Positions 1 through 9,400 of a DNA stretch of 64,000 bases are shown here, piece after piece. Position 1 is the stretch's first letter. The number at the start of each line of letters is the position of its first letter. The translations under genes and the position numbers were made by a program. The stretch is from UBA8529 sp964390565 (GTDB lineage Bacteria; Bacteroidota; Bacteroidia; Bacteroidales; Tenuifilaceae): positions 10,017 to 74,016 of the forward strand of contig CAYMII010000018.1 of the NCBI GenBank assembly GCA_964390565.1. The letters are read 5' to 3'. A model generated the notes under the pieces. The model ran no database searches, was not told the DNA's origin, and was given only the letters and a program-made list of their open reading frames with translations.

Positions 1-174
1 CTAAATGTTACCGTTATTGGGTTCAGATGGGATGCCGATATTCGATATGTTCCTTCGTGGATGGAGGTTGTTGTGACCCTTGCCGTAATCTTTACTGAAT
101 TATGGATTTTTAGATGGGTTATTAATAGAATGCCCGTTTTGCGCGAATCGCCATCGTGGGCTAAAGAACAATAA
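1..174 (+). CDS. NrfD/HybB-family quinone-interacting membrane subunit, C-terminal end (partial)
   Basis: The reading frame is open from base 1 and ends with TAA at 172-174, leaving 57 residues of a gene that starts outside the window. Visible are a Y-x-P-S-W-M-E motif, one hydrophobic segment (VVVTLAVIFTELWIF) and the tail RWVINRMPVL. These features are characteristic of the last helix of NrfD/PsrC/HybB-type polytopic subunits, which exchange electrons with membrane quinone in multisubunit redox complexes. The assignment rests only on this C-terminus; the partner FeS and cytochrome subunits are not visible. A GcvH-like gene follows 48 bp downstream on the same strand, so the two are probably co-transcribed. 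Confidence 0.65.
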   Translation, partial: LNVTVIGFRWDADIRYVPSWMEVVVTLAVIFTELWIFRWVINRMPVLRESPSWAKEQ

Positions 175-222
175 AATAACTAGCAATCGCTTTAACAATT
201 GATTGCAAAAAAACTTACGAAA

Positions 223-942
223 ATGGATGGATTTAGCTATTCTAACATTTTTGAAACCAAAGGAATAGAGTATATCGCTGTTTTAGTGTTCTTTGCGATA
301 CTCGTACCATTCTGGATTATTTTAAACAGAAAGGTAAAAGCATCCCGACAGATTCAAAAAACGCTTGGAGCCCTTACTGCCAATGTGCTAAAGGTTCCTC
401 AAGGACTATTCTTTAGCAAGAACCACACTTGGACTCACCTCGAAATGTCAGGAATGGCAAAGGTGGGACTAGATGATCTACTACTTCATATCACTGGCGA
501 TGTGAAGTTTAATAACCTGAAAAAGCCTGGCGACTGGGTTAAAAAAGGCGATGTAATTGCTGAGATTGATCGAAATGGCAAACAGCTAAAGGTTTTGGCG
601 CCAATATCTGGTGAGATTATAAACACCAATTCTAGAATTAACGACGATCCAATGGCTATTAACCAAGATCCTTATGGACAGGGTTGGGTTTATAAGATAA
701 AGCCCACCAACTGGATTGCTGAAACAAATGCTTACTATCTTGCCGAAGATGCTTCGAAGTGGGCGGCTTTGGAGTTAGATCGATTTAAAGATTTCTTGGC
801 TGTTTCGATGAAGAAGTATTCGGCTGAACCTTCGCTAATAACCTTGCAGGATGGGGGCGAAATATGCGATAATCCTATTTCGGACCTGCCAAATCCTTAC
901 TGGCAAGATTTTCAGAAAGACTTTCTGAATCAACCATTTTGA
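223..942 (+). CDS. Membrane-anchored GcvH-like (lipoyl-domain fold) protein
   Basis: This 239-residue protein has one N-terminal membrane helix (about residues 17-35) and then a domain resembling glycine-cleavage H protein. NHTWTHLE at about 67-74 matches the H-protein start, VGLDDLLLHITGDV follows, and the hairpin region has GDVIAEID, two lysines (K120, K123) and APISGEI. In true H protein the lipoylated lysine sits in an ESVKA hairpin; that motif is replaced by DRNGKQLK, so lipoylation is uncertain. Genuine GcvH is about 125 residues and soluble, and this protein has about 60 extra C-terminal residues. I chose ATG 223; a TTG eight codons upstream is also in frame. Its place behind an NrfD-type subunit suggests a redox-complex role rather than glycine cleavage, which is inference. 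Confidence 0.7.
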   Translation: MDGFSYSNIFETKGIEYIAVLVFFAILVPFWIILNRKVKASRQIQKTLGALTANVLKVPQGLFFSKNHTWTHLEMSGMAKVGLDDLLLHITGDVKFNNLKKPGDWVKKGDVIAEIDRNGKQLKVLAPISGEIINTNSRINDDPMAINQDPYGQGWVYKIKPTNWIAETNAYYLAEDASKWAALELDRFKDFLAVSMKKYSAEPSLITLQDGGEICDNPISDLPNPYWQDFQKDFLNQPF

Positions 943-950
943 TGATTTTT

Positions 951-980
951 AAAAGCGGGTGTTTTTACATCCGCTTTTTT
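951..980 (+). terminator. Rho-independent terminator after the GcvH-like gene
   Basis: Arms 952-961 and 968-977 pair over 10 bp with one G-U, enclosing a 6-nt loop and followed by a T run. It lies 9 bp after the stop codon, so it closes the NrfD/GcvH-like operon before the kinase gene. Confidence 0.75.
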
Positions 981-1067
981 GCTCTAAAAATCAATAATGC
1001 TTATTACCACTATTAGTTGGATTCTTTCGTTTAGATTTCATAAATTTAAAGGTCGTTAAATAAAGAA

Positions 1068-2738
1068 ATGACACCGTTTATCAATACCGATCAAAAGATG
1101 AACATCATTAAATCTTTCCTTAAAAGGTATTTCAAGTTTCGATCATCAATTTATGGTCGAGTTGTATATATAATCACAATATTATCGCTAATACTTTTCG
1201 TTTCGTTTGGAATAATATTCCTATCGGTTAACGAGGAGTACATGAAGAAAGTAATCCGCCAAAGCGGGAATAATATTGGTTACTTGGTTGAAGGAGCGCT
1301 GTACAAATCGATGCTCGATAACGATAACGGTGCTTTGCAAAGCACGCTCGATATAATTAATACCATGCCGGGCATTGATGAGGTGAACCTGTACGATAGC
1401 CAAAATAATTTGGCTTACACTTCATTTGCATCAGATACGAATAACCATAGCAATCCCGACTGTATAGCCTGCCATTCCGATATGGAAACGATGTTCCCGA
1501 AAAAGGAGAAGGCTTATCGAATTATCGATCTTAAGAGCGAGTGTAGCATGACTCAAAACGATGGACATCACAGGCATTTGCTAATTCGGTCTCCCATACT
1601 AAATGAAAAATCGTGCTATACAAGTTCGTGTCACGCGCATAGCGAAAGCGACGAAGTGCTGGGCTCATTGGTAATTAAAATCCCATTGAAGGATTTAGAT
1701 GCAGCTGTAACTACATCTTCAACAGAGTTTTATCTATTGGCAACGCTAACAACTATTTTACTTATCGTTTCGTTAATTTTCTTTACAAACAGAGTGATTA
1801 AAAAGCCCTTGTTCTCAATAGTTAAGGCTAGTCAGGCTGTTTCCAACGGTGATAAGAATACAAGGCTTGAGATTACACCTAATCAGCTAGATGATATGCG
1901 CATGGTTTCACTTGCATTCAACGAAATGCTCGATAATCTTCAGGCTGCCAATAAAGAGCTGCAAAACTGGTCGCAGCAGCTCGAGTATAAAGTTCAGAAA
2001 AAAACTGAGGAACTAGGTGCTGCACAGAATGAATTAATTCATATCGAGCGAATCGCTTCACTTGGAAAACTTTCTTTATCTGTTGCTCATGAGATTAATA
2101 ATCCTCTTTCGGGAATCCTCATCTATACAAAACTGGTGCAGAAACAGCTTGTGAATCAGAGCATCGAACCTGCTAAAAAAGAGGCAATGCTAAAGCAACT
2201 TATGCTTATCGAAACCGAGACTAAACGCTGTGGTAACATTGTAAAGGGATTGCTCGATTTCTCTAGAAAAGATCAGGATGATTTTGAACCAAAACATCTA
2301 CATGAGATTTTAAAGGAGACATTTGATTTGATGACACATCAGATGAAGATTGCAAATATTAACTTTTCGTCTGATTTTAGAGCTACTATCGATTTGATTT
2401 ATTGTAGTCCAAACCAAATAAAGCAGGCTTGCATTGCAATTTTGGTAAATGCCTCAGAAGCTATTGCCGAGAATGGAGAGATAATCTTAAAGACCAAAGA
2501 TCTTGATGAGAATCGTATTATGGTTGAGATTGTGGATAACGGTATCGGAATTCCAACCGATGATATCCCGCATATCTTCGAACCTTTCTTCTCAACAAAG
2601 CGTAACTCGAGAGGGCAGGGGCTAGGCTTGGCAATCGTTCATGGGATTATTCAAAATCATAAAGGAAAAATCGATGTAAAGTCCGAGATTGGTAAGGGAA
2701 CAACAATATCAATCACCATACCTATTATTAAGTCTTAA
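1068..2738 (+). CDS. Transmembrane sensor histidine kinase with two c-heme-type motifs
   Basis: This is a 556-residue kinase. Membrane segments lie at about 33-53 and 221-241 and enclose a periplasmic domain. That domain carries CIACH (C132-H136) and a C-x4-CH motif (C183-C188-H189), both forms known for covalent heme c attachment. After the second helix come a HAMP-like linker (about 242-295), a coiled coil, a HisKA domain with SVAHEINNPL (H341), and an HATPase with DNGIGIP and GQGLGLAIV. The NtrB-like H-box fits the sigma-54 activator encoded 11 bp downstream. I infer that it senses redox state or a gaseous ligand and controls the upstream NrfD-type complex or other electron-transport genes. 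ATG 1098 (residue 11) is an alternative start. Confidence 0.85.
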   Translation: MTPFINTDQKMNIIKSFLKRYFKFRSSIYGRVVYIITILSLILFVSFGIIFLSVNEEYMKKVIRQSGNNIGYLVEGALYKSMLDNDNGALQSTLDIINTMPGIDEVNLYDSQNNLAYTSFASDTNNHSNPDCIACHSDMETMFPKKEKAYRIIDLKSECSMTQNDGHHRHLLIRSPILNEKSCYTSSCHAHSESDEVLGSLVIKIPLKDLDAAVTTSSTEFYLLATLTTILLIVSLIFFTNRVIKKPLFSIVKASQAVSNGDKNTRLEITPNQLDDMRMVSLAFNEMLDNLQAANKELQNWSQQLEYKVQKKTEELGAAQNELIHIERIASLGKLSLSVAHEINNPLSGILIYTKLVQKQLVNQSIEPAKKEAMLKQLMLIETETKRCGNIVKGLLDFSRKDQDDFEPKHLHEILKETFDLMTHQMKIANINFSSDFRATIDLIYCSPNQIKQACIAILVNASEAIAENGEIILKTKDLDENRIMVEIVDNGIGIPTDDIPHIFEPFFSTKRNSRGQGLGLAIVHGIIQNHKGKIDVKSEIGKGTTISITIPIIKS

Positions 2739-2749
2739 GGGGGAATACA

Positions 2750-4090
2750 ATGGCAAAAAAGATTTCAATTTTGGTTGTCGACGACGAAGAATCTGTAAGG
2801 GATTCGCTGTACAACTGGTTTAAGGAGGATGGGTATCGCGTTGATTGCGCCGAAAGCGCAAAAGTAGCCTTGTCGATTCTCGAGGCCGAGAGCTACGATA
2901 TCGTTCTTGCTGATATTAAGATGCCCGGCATGGATGGCCTGGAGATGCTCCGAAGGATTAAGGCTTTAAAGAAGGAGACGATTATCATTGTAATGACTGC
3001 CTTTGCAACCGTTGATACTGCTGTTCAGGCACTGAAGGATGGTGCATTCGATTATGTTACCAAGCCATTCGACCCCGATGATCTTTCGCATTTGGTTCGC
3101 AATGCCTCAAAGCAAATTGCTTTGGTTGAGGAGAACGAGGTGCTTAAGGTAAAGGTGGCAACCCTCGAAAATGTTGAGGATTTGATTGGTGCAAGCGAGG
3201 TGATGCAAAGGGTACTGAAACAGGTTGAAAGCGTTGCACAATCCAACTCGTCGGTTATTATTACAGGTGAAAGCGGAACTGGTAAGGAACTAATTGCTAG
3301 GGCAATTCATGCTAACTCGCCTCGAAAATATTTTCCATTGGTCAGCGTGCATTGCGGTGCGTTAACCGAGAGTCTGCTGGAGAGCGAACTGTTTGGCCAC
3401 GAAAAGGGCGCTTTTACAGGTGCTGTGTACAACCGCAAGGGTAGGTTCGAGATGGCCGATAGCGGCACAATCTTCCTCGATGAGATTGCAACCATCTCGC
3501 CCAAAATGCAAATTGAACTCCTTCGCGTTTTAGAAACCAAAAGTTTTATTCGTGTTGGTGGGAATAAAGAGATTTCATCGGACTTTAGGGTGATTTGTGC
3601 TACCAATAAAGATTTAAAGAGCATGGTGGCCGAGGGTACTTTCCGCGAAGATCTTTACTACAGGCTTAATGTTGTAAATATTCATGTTCCACCATTGCGC
3701 GAACGCCAAGGCGATATCCCTTTGCTTGTGGACTATTTCATCAAAAAGTTTTGCGTTACAATGAATAAGTCACTTGTTACCATTGATGCTCCAGCGCTTC
3801 AGCGTTTGGAAGAGTATCAATTTCCGGGCAATATAAGGGAGTTGGAGAACATGATTGAGCGGGCAATAGTGATTGGGAATGGTAAACGAATTTTCCTTAA
3901 AGATCTTCCAATTGAGAAAAGTTATATCGAGAGCCCTTACGAAAGTCTTGATGAGAACGAGAAAAATCACATATCCCAGATGCTTAACAAATACAATTGG
4001 AATATCTCGCGAACTGCCAAGGCGCTTAAGGTTGATAGGGTGACACTCTATAATAAGATTAAAAAATTCGATATCAAACCTGATAAGTAA
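2750..4090 (+). CDS. Sigma-54-dependent response regulator (NtrC family)
   Basis: This 446-residue protein has a receiver domain (acid cluster DD11-12, phospho-acceptor D55, K105), then an AAA+ sigma-54 activation domain with Walker A GESGTGKE (173-180), the sigma-54-contacting loop GAFTGA (220-225) and Walker B GTIFLDEI. A Fis-type helix-turn-helix lies in the last 35 residues (NISRTAKALKVDRVTLYNKI). Length and order are normal for the family. A purine-rich AAGGGGG sequence about 7 bp before ATG is one of the few good ribosome binding sites in the window. The gene starts 11 bp after the heme-motif kinase and is almost certainly its partner. Target promoters are not evident here. Confidence 0.93.
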   Translation: MAKKISILVVDDEESVRDSLYNWFKEDGYRVDCAESAKVALSILEAESYDIVLADIKMPGMDGLEMLRRIKALKKETIIIVMTAFATVDTAVQALKDGAFDYVTKPFDPDDLSHLVRNASKQIALVEENEVLKVKVATLENVEDLIGASEVMQRVLKQVESVAQSNSSVIITGESGTGKELIARAIHANSPRKYFPLVSVHCGALTESLLESELFGHEKGAFTGAVYNRKGRFEMADSGTIFLDEIATISPKMQIELLRVLETKSFIRVGGNKEISSDFRVICATNKDLKSMVAEGTFREDLYYRLNVVNIHVPPLRERQGDIPLLVDYFIKKFCVTMNKSLVTIDAPALQRLEEYQFPGNIRELENMIERAIVIGNGKRIFLKDLPIEKSYIESPYESLDENEKNHISQMLNKYNWNISRTAKALKVDRVTLYNKIKKFDIKPDK

Positions 4091-4103
4091 CCATACTCCT
4101 TTG

Positions 4104-4134
4104 GGCTACAGCCTACAGCCTATAGCCTAAGGCC
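4104..4134. repeat. Degenerate heptanucleotide array (GCCTACA-like, about 4 units)
   Basis: Consecutive 7-mers GGCTACA, GCCTACA, GCCTATA and GCCTAAG occupy the 72-bp spacer between the response regulator and the archaemetzincin gene. It belongs to the window-wide class of 7-bp-period spacers. Confidence 0.6.
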
Positions 4135-4162
4135 TTCTCTTACTAATTTCTAATCCCCTTCA

Positions 4163-4693
4163 ATGAGTTTGCCGCATATCACATTGGTCTCTTTTGGGCG
4201 CTTTGAGAATGATTTCCTCGACAAGTTGGTTGAGGGCGTATCCAATGAGTTCCAATTTCCGGTTAAGGCAAAGGAGGGTTTTATCGATTTAAGCGATTAT
4301 TATGATCCTGTTCGAAGGCAGTATAATGGCAATAGTCTCTTAAAAGAGGTTGATACCCGATATTCATTCGATTCCCTTAAAACAATTGGTCTGTTTAATG
4401 TTGATTTGTTTGTGCCAATCCTAACATATATTTTTGGGCAAGCTCATTTAGATGGACGCACAGGCATTGTATCGCTTTATAGGCTGAGTAACGAGCGGTA
4501 TGGCATCGATGCTGATGAGAAAGTGCTACTTGAGCGAACTATCAAAGAGGTAATTCATGAGCTAGGTCATACCTTTGGATTAATTCATTGTCACACCCCA
4601 ACCTGCGTAATGCGTTCGAGCACATACGTTGAGGACTTGGATCAGAAAGATGCTAGTTTCTGCCATAAGTGTAAGGGCGAGTTAAAATTATAG
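4163..4693 (+). CDS. amzA: Archaemetzincin-family zinc metalloprotease
   Basis: This 176-residue protein ends in the archaemetzincin signature. The zinc-binding HELGHTFGLIH motif is followed by C-x4-C-x-M and, after about 17 residues, by the second cysteine pair CHKC, which is thought to bind a structural zinc. Length and motif order match the AmzA/AMZ family. No signal peptide is present, so it is cytoplasmic. Substrates of bacterial archaemetzincins are not established. It follows the sigma-54 regulator after a 72-bp heptad-repeat spacer and may be read through from it. It converges with the SecD-like lipoprotein gene across a symmetric terminator. Confidence 0.9.
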   Translation: MSLPHITLVSFGRFENDFLDKLVEGVSNEFQFPVKAKEGFIDLSDYYDPVRRQYNGNSLLKEVDTRYSFDSLKTIGLFNVDLFVPILTYIFGQAHLDGRTGIVSLYRLSNERYGIDADEKVLLERTIKEVIHELGHTFGLIHCHTPTCVMRSSTYVEDLDQKDASFCHKCKGELKL

Positions 4694-4797
4694 CAACACT
4701 CAATTGCGCTTGCCTTATGACATTTTGGATGTTACTCTAATTGTGGCATGTATGAGTCAGAGATTATTCAGCAGAATTAAATGTCCTTAGATATTTA

Positions 4798-4843
4798 AAA
4801 CAGATACTTATTTAAACCCTATAGAGTCAATAAGTATCTGTTT
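4798..4843. terminator. Bidirectional terminator between convergent genes
   Basis: A perfect 15-bp inverted repeat (4798-4812 and 4829-4843) encloses a 16-nt loop, with A-rich left and T-rich right flanks. It lies between the amzA stop and the convergent lipoprotein stop, so it can serve both strands. Confidence 0.75.
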
Positions 4844-4864
4844 CCCTAGTAATATCTTTTAAAT

Positions 4865-6076
4865 TTAGTTGTTTACTGAAATCACGTTAACTGTAATCCC
4901 TGGCAATCGTCCTGCGCTAAGAATAGCAGCAAGGTTTGTAGCTTCTTCGGGTGTAAAGTCACCGGTTAGTTCAGATTCTCCTGTTTTAATCTCTGAGTAA
5001 ACGAAAGGAGCAGCGTATACTGCGTTGTCTATTACAATGGCGATTTGCCTATCGATATTATAGTTGGTCATTCTACCCCATATGTTGACACCTTCAGCGT
5101 TCATTGCTAAATGAATGGATAGTGGTTGCTTTGATAGCTTTGCCTTGGCGCTAACAACGCAATCCCCTGTTAGAATGGCTTTCCCATCACGAGTACTTTT
5201 TATTGCAAAGAGTTGAATTACATCGTTGCTATTAAATGGTCTGGTTGACCACATTGGAAAAAAATCCCTTGGGAATATTGAACGAATTCTAGTTGAATTT
5301 AGATAATAGTTCACTATTGAGGTGTCTGATATGCGGGAATAACCAATTAGGCATCCTTTTTGGATTGAACCATCCTGAGAAACTGCTGGCATAAGAACCG
5401 AAAATAGTGGATTTGCCATTGTAATACTATCTTTTTCACTATTATTAACCTTTTCGCTGCTGGCTATAATATCCTTTACCTCTTTATTTGCTGCATCTAA
5501 ATATTCCCAAATCGATGATAGTTCGTGAGTTTCCCAGAATCCTAGGTCACCCCTTTTTTGAAGCAAATCGCTAATTGTATTTTTATCAACTTTTCTATTA
5601 ATGGTTAATGAGAATGTGTTTTTCTCTGGTAGTTCCATAACCAAAACCTCTAGTTTATTAAACAAGTTTGTGGTTAGAGCATGTTCAAGTCGCCTTTTTA
5701 GAATTTGGAGGGTTGTCTCATTTGCTCTTTTAACCTCCTCTTTTAGAACACTAATAACCTCTTCGTTTGTAGATTGATACGTCACTTTATCCCTAAGTTC
5801 AATTGTGTTAAAAACGCTTGCAAGCATAAAGTCGGGATGTTTTGCAACAAGGTTATTTCCCAAAGCAGTAACAAAATCCTCTTCGGTGGTATTATAACTT
5901 TTTTGAGTAGCCCTAAAAACGCCCATGAACACAGAATCGCTTGAGTAGTTTGATAATGAATAAATGTAATCTATTTCAGAAAACCGAACTTTTATTTCCG
6001 TTTTCTCATTGTGTGGAGTACAGCCAAAAAGAAAAGAGGCTATTAACACCAAGAACGATAGTCGAATTTTATTCAT
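4865..6076 (-). CDS. Stand-alone SecD P1-like periplasmic lipoprotein
   Basis: This 403-residue protein has a lipoprotein signal ending in LFGC (C19). The mature part resembles the periplasmic P1 region of Bacteroidota SecDF. RANETTLQILKRRLEHA corresponds to the P1 base repeat, RGDLGFWETHEL to the head entry (LEFWETYE in SecDF), and GDFTPEEATNLAAILSAGRLP to the SecD segment just before its RND membrane bundle. The protein stops exactly where transmembrane helices 2-6 would begin, so it is a P1 domain tethered by lipid instead of a SecD pump. A role as an accessory chaperone-like factor in export is inference. It is monocistronic, with a symmetric terminator 3' of it. Confidence 0.7.
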   Translation of the reverse strand: MNKIRLSFLVLIASFLFGCTPHNEKTEIKVRFSEIDYIYSLSNYSSDSVFMGVFRATQKSYNTTEEDFVTALGNNLVAKHPDFMLASVFNTIELRDKVTYQSTNEEVISVLKEEVKRANETTLQILKRRLEHALTTNLFNKLEVLVMELPEKNTFSLTINRKVDKNTISDLLQKRGDLGFWETHELSSIWEYLDAANKEVKDIIASSEKVNNSEKDSITMANPLFSVLMPAVSQDGSIQKGCLIGYSRISDTSIVNYYLNSTRIRSIFPRDFFPMWSTRPFNSNDVIQLFAIKSTRDGKAILTGDCVVSAKAKLSKQPLSIHLAMNAEGVNIWGRMTNYNIDRQIAIVIDNAVYAAPFVYSEIKTGESELTGDFTPEEATNLAAILSAGRLPGITVNVISVNN

Positions 6077-6485
6077 AGTTTCATATTTAGATTAGGAGGA
6101 TTTAGATCTAGGTTAAGGTACATAAATTTATCGGAGTAGAATCGTTGTAAGCGCTAGATTTTGGGATTGGAAAATAATTCGAATGCTAAAACCAGCTGTG
6201 ATTTAATATGAAATTCCGCTGGTGAAGATTTGACTTAGCTGGATTAACATGTTCACATGCGGTATGCGAAATTGAAGTTTTAAGGTCATAGTTTAAGTTC
6301 ATACCCCGCACAAACGATTATTAAGGCATTTAACAGCAGACTAGATTCCTGCCTTTGCACGGATTATATCCCGGTAAAGTTGAGTTGCATTGTTAAATGT
6401 TCGAGTTATTCTATATTTTCAAAATGGCTGGGATAGAGTTAAAAAATATTTCAATATATTTGAATTAATAGCATATAATATCTAA
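6077..6485. other. 409-bp divergent intergenic region
   Basis: This separates the SecD-like lipoprotein (minus) from the propeller/SpoIIE gene (plus) and must hold both promoters. A TATATTTT sequence at 6412-6419 with a TTG about 20 bp upstream is a weak candidate for the plus-strand promoter. I see no reading frame, repeat or strong hairpin. Confidence 0.4.
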
Positions 6486-9400
6486 ATGTTAAAGCGCGTA
6501 TTCATTTTTTGCTTTATTAGTTTAATTGCAGTTTGTGACCTCAACGCACAAATTTACAACTTTGTTAGGTATGGGGTGCGCGAAGGGTTATTGCATTCAC
6601 TAGTAACGGGCATTATTCAGGATAAGCGAGGCGATATGTGGATGTCGACTGGAGGTGGACTATGCCGTTTTAATGGTGTTGAATTTGAGTATTTTACCAC
6701 TAGCAATGGGTTGAATTTTACTCGTTTAACATGTGTTACAGCCGATGAGGACGATAATATTTGGGTTGGCTCATCGCAAGGGTTAAATTTTATCTGCGGA
6801 AAATCAATAAAAACTATTCAGGATACTTTAATCAAAAGCGAAGTGCTTGCCATCTCATCGGCAGGAAAATCGATGATATGGGTGGTTACCAATAGCGGGC
6901 TATTTAAGGTTAAGTATGCCGATAATGAATTTGTAGTATCTAAAGCTAATATCCCATTATTCAAATCGTTGGCTATAGCGCAAATTTTTCAAGATAGAGC
7001 GCTTACAAACTCAATATTTCAAACTATTGCAGGAATCGCGTATTATAGTAATAATGGCCAACTTTTTTGTATTAATAACGATAAGGTTGAAATAGTAAAA
7101 AAGGAGATAAACCTAAGCGTAAGTACTGGTGTTGAACTTTCCAATGGCACCATTCTTTTTGGTACAAATCGGGGAGTGTATAAGTTGGAAGGCAATTCGC
7201 TAGAGTCAATTAATAACAAAAATATTAGTGAATTAGAGGTAATAGACATTCACACCGATGGAGAAAAAGTTTGGTTATTGGGTAAAGAGATGGTTAATGG
7301 GTTCGTTGAGACAAACTTGTATTCAATCGATTTAAATAATCCAGATTATTTCCGAAAAATAGGAAAGAGTAATGGGCTAACCGATGAGCCCACTCAGATG
7401 TTTGTGGATCATGAGGGTAGCATTTGGACTGCATCAAACAATGGTGTTAGCATTCTGAAGCAAAACCCCTTTGAGGCATATACCACTGAAGATGGAATGG
7501 TTGGTAATAAAATTTGGGGGATTTATCGAACGAATGACGGCAGTTTATGGGTTGGTACTATTGGCGAAGGGCTAACGATTATTAAAGATAACAAGTATTT
7601 AACCTACACTAAAAAAAATGGTTTACCCGATAATTATGTTGGGCGAATTTTTCAGGGACGAAATGGAACGGTTTACGTAGGGACAAGTAATGCCGGTTTA
7701 TGTAAAGCCATATACAGCAACATTACAAAATCATATACTTTTACCCGATTGCCCCTATTGTATGGCTCAAAAGTTCGCATTGATGATATGGTGGAGGATA
7801 AACAGGGTGTGCTTTGGGTTGCTACCAGCAAGGGGTTGTTTAATAATAGGAATTCAAATGGATTTACCCGTTTCCCTTTGTTTAAAGGCGATACAGGTCA
7901 AATATTTGTTCAAAAGTTGCTAGTCGACTCATCAAGAAATGTGATGTGGATTGGCACCCGCTACAATGGTGTGTTTACAATGCAGGGCAGCGTTATTAAG
8001 CAATTTGACAAGGTGAGTAGTACGGAGGAGGTTAGCTCTTTAGCTTTAGATGATTATGGCGATATATGGATTGGATCAAGAACCAATGGTGTATTTCACT
8101 TAGATGCTGATACTTTAACACGCCTTACCGAAAAGGAGGGTTTAGCATCAAACTTGATATTTATACTTCATCCCGACCGGAAAAATAATTTATGGATTGG
8201 AACAAATCTAGGGCTTGATAGAGTTGATCTGAACTCGTTGAAAAAGGAAGGACGTACTGAAATAAGGCATTATGGTTCTGATGAGGGGCTGTCCGATTTG
8301 GAGACTAATCTTAATGGTGTATTAGAGGTTGATGATTCGGGTTTTTGGATTGCCACCAATGGCGGATTGCTAAAATATTATCGAACTGCCGACAAGCAGA
8401 ATGGCATACCCCCGAAAGTACGATTGCTTAGCTTAAAACTGAATTCGCAGGAAACCAATTGGAAACATTTTTCAACTGAAATAAACCCTTGGAATGGGTT
8501 CCCACATCAGCTTACCCTTAAACACTATCAAAATCACTTAACCTTTGAGTTTGTTGGGGTGAGCTTCCGAAATCCTAGGATGGTTAAGTATGCTTGGAAA
8601 CTCGATGGGTTCGATAACGATTGGGTAACGAGTTCAAGCCGTCAGGCGATATACTCAAATATACCTCCCGGTAATTACACTTTTAGGTTAAGGGCAGCCA
8701 ATAGCGATATGGTTTGGTCAACCGAGGTTTTGTCTATGCCATTTACAGTTCTTTTGCCATTCTGGAAAACATGGTGGTTCAGGGTTTCGGTAGTCCTTTT
8801 CGTTGCTCTTCTGATTTATTTGTACGTTTTATATCGCATTAAATCATTGCGAGAGAAGCAGAAGGAGCTTGAAAGCCTAGTTAAGATAAGAACATTTGAA
8901 CTCAGCGAGCAGTTTGAAATAGTTGATAAAAAGAATAAGCAGATATTCGATAGCTTAACGTATGCTAAATTCTTACAGAATGCCATTTTAACACCTGTCG
9001 ACACAATAAAATCGAGTTTTTCGGATGTCTTTATATATAACAGACCTAAAGATTTTGTTAGCGGCGATTTTTACTGGTATACAAGAAATGATGATGTATC
9101 GGTTTTTGCAGTAGCCGATTGTACAGGGCATGGCGTACCGGGTGCAATTATCAGCGTAATTTGCGAAAATGCAATTCGCCAGGCAGTCGTATCTTGCAAT
9201 TACGAGAGCCCTGCACAAATACTGCAGCACGTTAATAAGTATGTAATTGATACGTTTACACATACTCAAAAAGAGATTCATCCCGGTATGGAGATTGCCC
9301 TTTGTACATTTAATCATAAAACTTACGAGTTTACCTATAGCGGAGCGATGCTAGGGATGCATTTGGTGGTGGGAGGGAAACTCGTTAAACTTAAACCAAG

